Made by a program: the position numbers and the translations under genes. Of a DNA stretch of 12,156 nt, positions 6,974-12,156 are shown one piece after another. Each line of letters begins with the position of its first letter. Within the stretch, counting starts at the first letter, position 1. The notes beneath the pieces were generated by a model. The model was not told where the DNA came from. It did no database searches and was given only the letters and a program-made list of their open reading frames with translations. The stretch is taken from assembly GCA_028818995.1 (NCBI GenBank), contig JAPPMR010000693.1, positions 8,162 through 20,317 on the forward strand, written 5' to 3'. Source of the DNA: Candidatus Poribacteria bacterium. GTDB lineage: Bacteria > Poribacteria > WGA-4E > WGA-3G.

Positions 6974-7447
6974 CTATGACGCAAAAATTGAAAGCAATTT
7001 TTGTTTAAAGTTTACTTCTGATAATTGTTCCCATCTTTCTAAGAACATCTGATAGTCAGCATTGCGAGTTTTGCGGGTACGTGCGATAAGTGTATCAACC
7101 CCTGGCAATTCAGTAGATTGAAAACTTCCTTTATAATCTGCCAAGACCTCCAAAACAACATCACTATCGTGTATATCACCAAGTATATCTTGTAAGTCAA
7201 TAATAGTTTTAATAAATTCCGTAAAATGTTTATCGTAGTTTATAGCGAAAAACTCCATCGTATACCGAAGCCTTTTAATGGAAATGCGCATGTTGTGGAG
7301 TTCTTCTCGCTTTTCCGGGTCTCGGATAAACTGCTCCCATGTGTAGACTTCTTCAACCTTTTGCGGAAGGATAATACGGGCATTCTCGCGAAAACTCTGC
7401 TTCGGATTGAGTCCTGTGATTTTTTGCGGCTTTGCCATCTCATTCAT
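6974..7447 (-). CDS. C-terminal half of a split CHAD domain
   Basis: This 157-residue protein carries the second CHAD signature ELHNMRISIKRLRYTMEFF (residues 49-67), followed by the LQDILGDIHDSDV segment (85-97), both characteristic of the C-terminal four-helix bundle of CHAD (conserved histidine alpha-helical domain). CHAD proteins bind inorganic polyphosphate through a basic surface formed by their two pseudo-repeats. The conserved His and Arg/Lys residues are present. The first ATG (7447) overlaps the upstream gene's stop in an ATGAATGA arrangement (8 bases), and the nearest GAGG is only 3 bases before it. An ATG three codons in (7438) has the same GAGG at 12 bases and is an alternative start. 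The protein is about half the size of a normal CHAD protein, and its partner half is the neighbouring gene. It probably works only together with that product. Confidence 0.86.
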   Translation of the reverse strand: MNEMAKPQKITGLNPKQSFRENARIILPQKVEEVYTWEQFIRDPEKREELHNMRISIKRLRYTMEFFAINYDKHFTEFIKTIIDLQDILGDIHDSDVVLEVLADYKGSFQSTELPGVDTLIARTRKTRNADYQMFLERWEQLSEVNFKQKLLSIFAS

Positions 7448-7913
7448 TTACCTCAAAGAACGTCAGAAATTGTGTTCCAAAATCTCTTGCATCAAGTTCT
7501 GTAAACAGGTTTAACATCGGTTTTCGTGCCTTTTCTCGTTCATGCTGTAGTTGTTCAATCAATCTTTGAATATCACCTTGTTCCGCTCCTGATAAACTTT
7601 GCAACTCCCTTTGAAAACGAGCGATGAGGACATCAAGATCACGTACTACTCCCATTGTCCGTGTAATAGTTCGGACCTGTTTGTAGTGTTTTTTGAACGG
7701 CTCTTTTTGAAAGCAGTCGGTGAAGTTGTCCATTGCGGCTCGCAACCGTCGTGAGGCAACGCGCATGTCGTGGACGAATTTAATATCTGTGCCATCAATT
7801 GCACCTGCTTTGTGAGACATCATTTCTCGGAAATAACTCACGATAATTAGTCTTGCACAGACTTCTAAAGTCTTATCGGGTGCGATCCCTTTGATTTTAA
7901 TTGCCGTTGACAC
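7440..7913 (-). CDS. N-terminal half of a split CHAD domain
   Basis: This 157-residue protein starts at a GTG (7911-7913), with AGGGTGG about 7 bases upstream. It shows the first CHAD signature FVHDMRVASRRLRAAMDNF (46-64) and the MGVVRDLDVL segment (87-96), the hallmark of the N-terminal CHAD bundle. It lacks the second HxxRIxxKRLRY repeat, which instead sits in the next gene in the +1 frame. The two proteins align along their whole length: both open with K-I-x-G-(I/L)-x-P and end with an aromatic F-x-x-F/L segment. They therefore represent the two pseudo-repeats of one CHAD domain. The predicted protein is helical and strongly basic at the signature, as expected for polyphosphate binding. 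The stop overlaps the downstream start by 8 bases, implying coupled translation. Whether the split is natural or a sequencing frameshift near 7440-7450 cannot be settled from one genome. Confidence 0.86.
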   Translation of the reverse strand: MSTAIKIKGIAPDKTLEVCARLIIVSYFREMMSHKAGAIDGTDIKFVHDMRVASRRLRAAMDNFTDCFQKEPFKKHYKQVRTITRTMGVVRDLDVLIARFQRELQSLSGAEQGDIQRLIEQLQHEREKARKPMLNLFTELDARDFGTQFLTFFEVNE

Positions 7914-7950
7914 TGTTTACCACCCTTTTAACCATAAACTTGAATTAAGG

Positions 7951-7979
7951 ATTTTCTAAAAAAGGAAGAGTTTTGCCAA
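7951..7979 (-). promoter_or_regulatory. Candidate promoter for the CHAD-ROK-VTC-like gene group
   Basis: On the minus strand TTGGCA (7974-7979, 5 of 6 consensus) and GAAAAT (7951-7956, 4 of 6) are 17 bases apart, about 40 bases upstream of the GTG of the first CHAD gene. The region between aroC and the CHAD genes is AT-rich and otherwise has no clear gene. The -10 is weak, so this is a candidate only. Confidence 0.3.
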
Positions 7980-8042
7980 CAAAAAGTAGGTAAAAATCCC
8001 AATCACGTCAATCGCTGTTGTAACAATTGTTTGACCTTCCAT
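7956..8042 (-). CDS. Possible 28-residue hydrophobic micro-protein
   Basis: An ATG at 8040-8042 opens 28 codons ending in TAG, between aroC and the CHAD genes. The product begins MEGQTIVTTAID and continues with one hydrophobic segment (about residues 12-28, including IFTYFLLAKLFLF), which could span a membrane. There is no clear Shine-Dalgarno, and the end overlaps the candidate promoter. A chance ORF in AT-rich DNA is an equally good explanation, and I assign no function. Confidence 0.2.
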   Translation of the reverse strand: MEGQTIVTTAIDVIGIFTYFLLAKLFLF

Positions 8043-8081
8043 ATCTGTTTTCGTAATTTTCTTGTTTTATAGTGCCAGTTT

Positions 8082-9155
8082 TTAGGATTTCGCACAGTGT
8101 CGGAGTAGATGATCGGTGAGAACGAGTGCTGCCATTGCCTCTACAATAGCAGGTGCCCGTACTAACACGCACGGATCATGTCTTCCACTTGCCTCTAATG
8201 TCACCTCATTTCCGTCCATATCCACAGTCTGTTGTGGTTTACCGATTGTCGCTGTCGGTTTGAAAGCGACTTGAAATACAATATCCTCGCCGTTTGAAAT
8301 ACCTCCTTGCGTACCACCGGAATTGTTTGTACGAGTACGAATCTGTCCCGAATTATTGTAAAATTCATCGTTGTGTTCAGAACCTGTCATGGTTATACCA
8401 CCAAACCCGGACCCGATTTGGAATCCCATCGTTGCGGGTAGAGACATCATTGCCTTAGCCAAATCTGCCTTGAGTTTGTCAAAGACAGGTTCGCCGAGCC
8501 CTACAGGAACATTGCGGCTAACCGATTCAATTATACCTCCAAGGGAATCCCGATCACGTCGTGCTTGATCAATACGTTCCGCCATTTTTGGACTGACAAT
8601 TGGATCAGGGCACCGAACTGGACTGGCTTCTATCTCTTCAAGTGTTACCGTGTCTGTGTCCACTGTGGCTTCTAATGTATGAATCTGCTTGACATAAGCG
8701 AGTGTTTCAGTATCACATCGCTCACGTAGAATCTGCTTTGCAATTGCGCCTGCTGCAACGCGACCAATGGTTTCTCTTGCACTTGCTCTACCACCTCCCT
8801 GCCAATTCCGAATGCCATATTTTTGCTGATATGTAAAATCTGCGTGCGAGGGACGGTAAAGGTCTTTCAAGTGATTGTAGGCATCAGGCCGCGCATCTTT
8901 GTTCCACACCAGCATAGAGATTGGCGTGCCGAGTGTTTTGCCTTCAAATACACCAGAGAGTATTTCAACGACATCTCCCTCCTGACGCGGTGTTGTGAGA
9001 TGGCTTTGTCCCGGTCTGCGACGATTGAGTTCATATTGTATAGCGGATATATCAACCTCAATCTGTGGTGGGCATCCGTCAACAACAACACCGACAGCGC
9101 CGCCATGGGATTCCCCCCAAGTTGTAATCCGAAAAAGGTGACCGAAAGTATTCAT
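8082..9155 (-). CDS. aroC: Chorismate synthase
   Basis: The enzyme converts 5-enolpyruvylshikimate-3-phosphate to chorismate with reduced FMN, the last shared step of aromatic amino-acid biosynthesis in the cytosol. The 357-residue length is typical. Signature segments are all intact: TWGESHGG (12-19, catalytic His17), RRRPGQS (45-51), [10 protein letters not shown] (100-109, catalytic His104), GGRASARET (121-129), [15 protein letters not shown] (275-289, FMN/substrate loop) and GRHDPC (324-329, Asp327). No inserted oxidoreductase domain is present, so it is probably the monofunctional, flavin-reductase-dependent type. The ATG at 9155 has only a weak GGAA about 11 bases upstream. It is divergent from the M50B-like gene across 226 bases and lies upstream of the CHAD genes on the same strand. 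No other shikimate gene is adjacent, so its position is not informative for pathway clustering. Confidence 0.98.
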   Translation of the reverse strand: MNTFGHLFRITTWGESHGGAVGVVVDGCPPQIEVDISAIQYELNRRRPGQSHLTTPRQEGDVVEILSGVFEGKTLGTPISMLVWNKDARPDAYNHLKDLYRPSHADFTYQQKYGIRNWQGGGRASARETIGRVAAGAIAKQILRERCDTETLAYVKQIHTLEATVDTDTVTLEEIEASPVRCPDPIVSPKMAERIDQARRDRDSLGGIIESVSRNVPVGLGEPVFDKLKADLAKAMMSLPATMGFQIGSGFGGITMTGSEHNDEFYNNSGQIRTRTNNSGGTQGGISNGEDIVFQVAFKPTATIGKPQQTVDMDGNEVTLEASGRHDPCVLVRAPAIVEAMAALVLTDHLLRHCAKS

Positions 9156-9381
9156 TGATTTTTATTCCAATAGACACGTTTTGAAGCGCGCGACTTTGTT
9201 TTTAAGGTGTATATTTTACATTTCTTGTGATATACTATAGCAAATTGCCAATAAACATGCAAGTAATTTGACATTAGCATTGGTATCACTCACCTAATTG
9301 ACCGTTGCTCTTACAATGCTCACCTACTGCGGAAATGTCTACGTATTTTCTGGATTTGCTATATGCTATAGAGGATAGATA
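9156..9381. promoter_or_regulatory. Divergent intergenic region between aroC and the M50B-like gene
   Basis: This 226-base AT-rich region must carry the promoters for both flanking genes. For aroC (minus strand), TATAGT (complement of 9234-9239) is a reasonable -10, with a poor TTGCAT 17 bases upstream. For the plus strand, a perfect TTGACA sits at 9268-9273 but has no good -10 at normal spacing. A 10-base inverted repeat, TATAGCAAAT at 9236-9245 and its complement at 9354-9363, brackets the centre, and CTCACCTA occurs twice 30 bases apart (9289 and 9319). I see no gene here. Confidence 0.4.
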
Positions 9382-10083
9382 ATGGAACTTTTTAAACGTT
9401 ATATTACCTTTCTTTTGATATTTATTGCTATCGTGCTTTTGTGGAATACTGTGGTTATTTATCCACTCAAGATTTTCGTTGTGTTTATGCACGAAGTAAG
9501 CCACGGACTCGCAGCGATTGCTACCGGTGGCAGCATCGTCGAAATTGAGATTAATCGACATCAGGGGGGACATGCGCTCACGCGGGGTGGGTCTCGTTTC
9601 TGGACACTATCTGCTGGCTATCTTGGTAGTTTGTTATGGGGAGGTGTTATTCTACTATTAGCAGCAAGGACTCGTTTTGGTAAAGTGGTGAGTGTGTTAA
9701 TCGGCATCGGCATGGTAGCGATTACTATCGGTTTCGGATCCGATATGTTCACTTATCTTTTCGGCATCGGTTTTGGGGTAGTGCTTATCCTTTTGGGGTT
9801 ATATCTGCCGGAGAGTGTCAATGATTGGATATTACGCATAATTGGTGTAACAAGTTGCCTTTATGCGATTCTTGACATCAAGAGCGATGTTTTGGATCGT
9901 TCAAATTTGCGTTCTGATGCTCGGATGCTGGAAGAAGTAACAAGCCTTCCAACACTGTTTTGGGGCATATTATGGATTGTTATTGCCATTGGGTTGACTT
10001 TATGGTTTCTCTACATAGCGGGGAAATCTTCTGATTCTACAGATGCGGGAAGCACAGACTCGGCGCCTACGGAGATGGGTTAA
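9382..10083 (+). CDS. Peptidase M50B-like integral membrane protein
   Basis: This 233-residue polytopic membrane protein has a zinc-metalloprotease motif HEVSH (His37, Glu38, His41) at the end of the first hydrophobic segment (about 8-36), followed by AGYLG (78-82) in the second. These are the hallmarks of the M50B-like family (relatives of site-2 proteases without a PDZ domain). A further motif, LDIKSD (164-169), may supply the third metal ligand (Asp165 or Asp169). About six hydrophobic segments are visible (8-36, 73-94, 101-118, 120-141, 147-165, 189-212), followed by a short Ser/Asp/Thr-rich hydrophilic tail. The substrate is unknown; many M50B-like proteins may be non-proteolytic. A GAGG Shine-Dalgarno lies 7 bases before the ATG. 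Its stop overlaps by 4 bases the stop of the convergent small ORF, and aroC is divergent upstream. Confidence 0.85.
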   Translation: MELFKRYITFLLIFIAIVLLWNTVVIYPLKIFVVFMHEVSHGLAAIATGGSIVEIEINRHQGGHALTRGGSRFWTLSAGYLGSLLWGGVILLLAARTRFGKVVSVLIGIGMVAITIGFGSDMFTYLFGIGFGVVLILLGLYLPESVNDWILRIIGVTSCLYAILDIKSDVLDRSNLRSDARMLEEVTSLPTLFWGILWIVIAIGLTLWFLYIAGKSSDSTDAGSTDSAPTEMG

Positions 10084-10292
10084 TTGTTAAGCGGACCGAA
10101 ATCTATACTGTAAAAGTTAAGCAACCATACACATAGACCTAACAGAAACAGCGGAATACAAATAAGGAGGATGAGAATAAAGACACCCCATATCCAGGAA
10201 CCTTTGGATTTGGCGACGGTTGCCAACCGAGCGATCAACACCCCGCCGCCTATTATAATCAAAACGACGAGCCCAAATACCACCATTACCAT
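10080..10292 (-). CDS. Small two-helix membrane protein, hypothetical
   Basis: This 70-residue protein has two long hydrophobic segments (about 2-22 and 32-59) separated by a short basic loop (ARLATVAKSKGS), and a polar C-terminus. I do not recognise a family. Support for coding is a good GAGGA Shine-Dalgarno 7 bases before the ATG and a coherent hairpin topology. Against it, the start lies just 15 bases from the divergent start of the large DUF6785-like gene and the stop overlaps the M50B-like stop by 4 bases, so its promoter must lie inside the large gene. The opposite strand is also open here. It may be a small membrane partner of either neighbour, but nothing in the sequence proves it. 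Confidence 0.5.
   Translation of the reverse strand: MVMVVFGLVVLIIIGGGVLIARLATVAKSKGSWIWGVFILILLICIPLFLLGLCVWLLNFYSIDFGPLNN
10254..10259 (+). promoter_or_regulatory. Candidate -10 element for the DUF6785-like gene
   Basis: A perfect TATAAT lies about 50 bases before the ATG at 10308, inside the antisense small ORF. No acceptable -35 is seen 16-18 bases upstream, so it is a partial match only. If used, it would give a leader of about 42 bases that lacks a Shine-Dalgarno. Confidence 0.25.
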
Positions 10293-10307
10293 TTCTGTTT
10301 CCTCTCT

Positions 10308-12156
10308 ATGAATCCTCTAAAGAAAAGTCCTATCACGTTACGTGCAACGCTGATTGGCATTGCCCTCATCCCTCTTAACAGTTATTGGATTCTTCATCTC
10401 AGTTACATCTGGGATTCCAACCGTCCCACAAGTTTGGCGTTACTTTTCAATGTGCTGTTTACGCTGCTTGTTCTCATTGCGCTCAATGCGTTACTACGTC
10501 GGTTACGTCCGACACTTGCTTTTACACAAAGCGAATTGCTAACTATCTACGCGATGCTGTGTCAAGCTTCTGTTTTCGCTGGACGCGATATGCTGCAAGT
10601 GCTCGTGCCGTTAATGGGTAACGGTTTCTGGTACGCAACACCTGAAAACGAGTGGGCACAACTCTTTCATCAACATCTTCCTGAATGGCTTGTTGTTGGC
10701 GAACAAGATATATTACAAGGATTCTATAAAGGTGAATCCACGTTTTATCTACAAGCACATATACAAGCGTGGTTGCTACCAACGCTTATATGGGTAGGTT
10801 TCTGTCTCGTTATCGGTGTAACGATGCTTTTCCTCAATGTGCTGTTACGTAAACAGTGGCAAGAACATGAACGCCTTACCTACCCAATTGCCCAACTCCC
10901 CTTTGAAATCACGCAAGGAAAGAACCGCTTTTTCAATCGGCGGATGATGACTGTGGGTTTGTGCATCGCTGCCGGACTGAACCTTCTTTATAGTTTACAC
11001 CAAATCAACCCAGTTTTCCCGACAATTCCACTTTATCACAATTTCCGACTCGCTGAAAAGCCGTGGAGTGCTATGAATAATCCCGGTTTTCGTATTAGCT
11101 TCTTTCCATTTGCGATCGGTGTTGGCTTTTTGATTCCACTTGATTTAGGATTTTCCTGTTGGTTTTTTCACCTGTTTTGGCACTTTCAACGAATTGTCGG
11201 CGAGAGCTTTGGATGGCGTGGTTCAATCGGATTTCCGAGAGAAATGGCACAGATTCGTGGTGTATGGATAGCCCTATTTCTCTGGACGTTGTGGATGGGA
11301 CGTTCACATGTTAAAGTTGTGTTAAAGACCTTGTTCAGCAACCGTGCACTGACGCATAGTGATGAAGACGAGGCGTTACGCTACAAAACAGCAATAATCG
11401 GAACGCTTGTTGGATTCATCTTGATTATAGCATTTTGTTTGAAAGCAGGAATGTCTTTATGGTTTGCTGCACTGTTTTTTGTTCTTTATTTTGCAATGTC
11501 AATTACTATCACCCGCATCCGTGCCGAATTGGGACCGCCTGCACACGATCTATACAACGCAGGTCCAGATTTACTCTTAACCGATGCCTTTGGCACACGG
11601 CGTATCGGCAATCGCAATTTATCAGTGATGTCGCTGTTTTTCTGGCTAAATCATCTCTCTTATCGCGCGCATCCGATGCCACATCAATTGGAGGCTTTAA
11701 AACTTGCACATCAAACCCGTTTTAATTCAACGCAACTACTGTGGGTATTAGCAATAGCGATTTTTGTCGGTGCGCTTTCGGCTGCGTGGGGACATCTTCA
11801 CCTTTCCTATCAGGTTGGTTTAGAGAACGCGCGTTCGTGGTATGCCCGTGCTGCTTTCAATCGACTCGCTGGATGGCTCTATAATCCGGGCGAAACAAAC
11901 TTCAGCGGCTTGTTGTATACAGCAGGCGGGTTCACTTTCGCGATTGGTCAACTACTATTGCGATGGCGATTTATTCAGTGGCCCCTACATCCTGTTGGAT
12001 ATGTCGTTTCAAGTTGGTGGACGTTTACCGGTCTTTGGTTTCCACTCTTAATCAGTTGGACGATCAAACGGATTCTGCTTTCAACAGGTGGTGTTCGGTT
12101 ATATCGGCGTGCTATTCCGTTTTTTATTGGATTGGTTATCGGGGATGTAATCGTTG
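10308..12156 (+). CDS. DUF6785/DUF6784-like polytopic membrane protein, partial (C-terminus beyond window edge)
   Basis: This is a large integral membrane protein; 616 residues are visible and the frame is open at the right edge, so it needs at least a few tens more residues. There are many hydrophobic segments, for example about 12-33, 43-63, 153-180, 214-230, 264-292, 318-335, 362-402, 475-493, 536-551 and 565-590. Recognisable segments are the loop motif ERLTYPIAQLPFE (188-200), RIRAELGPPAHD (403-414), and HPVGY (561-565) with a C-terminal W-x-x-K and GG-x-x-x-Y region (584-599). These fit the DUF6785/DUF6784 membrane family, common in Poribacteria and Planctomycetes, whose substrate is unknown; relation to oligopeptide-type transporters is possible. 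The only upstream start is the ATG at 10308; its leader (TTTCCTCTCT) is pyrimidine-rich without a Shine-Dalgarno, so translation may be leaderless or otherwise non-canonical. The family assignment comes from memory of motifs, not from a search. Confidence 0.8.
   Translation, partial: MNPLKKSPITLRATLIGIALIPLNSYWILHLSYIWDSNRPTSLALLFNVLFTLLVLIALNALLRRLRPTLAFTQSELLTIYAMLCQASVFAGRDMLQVLVPLMGNGFWYATPENEWAQLFHQHLPEWLVVGEQDILQGFYKGESTFYLQAHIQAWLLPTLIWVGFCLVIGVTMLFLNVLLRKQWQEHERLTYPIAQLPFEITQGKNRFFNRRMMTVGLCIAAGLNLLYSLHQINPVFPTIPLYHNFRLAEKPWSAMNNPGFRISFFPFAIGVGFLIPLDLGFSCWFFHLFWHFQRIVGESFGWRGSIGFPREMAQIRGVWIALFLWTLWMGRSHVKVVLKTLFSNRALTHSDEDEALRYKTAIIGTLVGFILIIAFCLKAGMSLWFAALFFVLYFAMSITITRIRAELGPPAHDLYNAGPDLLLTDAFGTRRIGNRNLSVMSLFFWLNHLSYRAHPMPHQLEALKLAHQTRFNSTQLLWVLAIAIFVGALSAAWGHLHLSYQVGLENARSWYARAAFNRLAGWLYNPGETNFSGLLYTAGGFTFAIGQLLLRWRFIQWPLHPVGYVVSSWWTFTGLWFPLLISWTIKRILLSTGGVRLYRRAIPFFIGLVIGDVIV

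Noticed and set aside
8823..9158. Plus-strand 111-residue open frame opposite aroC
   Set aside because: It lies wholly within the antisense of well-conserved chorismate synthase and shows no family features.
9268..9273. Perfect TTGACA as a -35 for the M50B-like gene
   Set aside because: No acceptable -10 lies 16-18 bases downstream; the best, CCTAAT, is at 19 bases with only 4 of 6 matches.
9286..9573. Minus-strand 95-residue open frame overlapping the start of the M50B-like gene
   Set aside because: It overlaps the HExxH-coding part of a convincing membrane protein gene and has no supporting ribosome site or motif.

Overview
This window looks like chromosomal DNA from an uncultivated environmental bacterium. 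The gene mix (a DUF6785/DUF6784-type membrane protein, an M50B-like membrane protein, a ROK kinase and sugar-acid-type dehydrogenases) is reminiscent of Candidatus Poribacteria or Planctomycetes-related genomes. That placement is inference from gene content; there is no rRNA or other marker gene here. Coding is dense, and no gene-free stretch exceeds 230 bases. I found no tRNA, rRNA, CRISPR array or insertion sequence.

Layout. Positions 1 to about 9155 are read almost entirely from the minus strand. In transcription order the genes are: aroC (chorismate synthase); two overlapping 157-residue genes that together make one CHAD domain; a ROK sugar kinase; a 559-residue protein with a VTC/triphosphate-tunnel-like pattern; an AAA ATPase plus DUF4435/Toprim pair that matches the PARIS anti-phage system (AriA/AriB); a uronate-dehydrogenase-like SDR; and an Ldh_2-family dehydrogenase that runs off the left edge. 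A 226-base divergent intergenic region separates aroC from the plus-strand part. That part holds an M50B-like membrane protein, a small antisense-oriented two-helix membrane protein (minus strand), and a large polytopic DUF6785-like protein that runs off the right edge.

How the genes may work together. (1) AriA/AriB overlap by 8 bases. They have their own convincing promoter and Shine-Dalgarno site and are clearly more AT-rich than both flanks. They look like a horizontally acquired defence islet inserted between metabolic genes. (2) The CHAD halves, ROK kinase and VTC-like protein lie head to tail with short gaps. CHAD domains bind polyphosphate and VTC/CYTH tunnels handle triphosphate or polyphosphate, so this may be a polyphosphate-related operon; the VTC assignment is the weak link. 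(3) The SDR and Ldh_2 genes form a two-gene oxidoreductase unit, probably for sugar-acid or hydroxy-acid oxidation.

The two most notable points are the PARIS-like pair, with its unusual basic tail on the Toprim effector, and the splitting of a CHAD domain exactly between its two pseudo-repeats into separate, translationally coupled genes.
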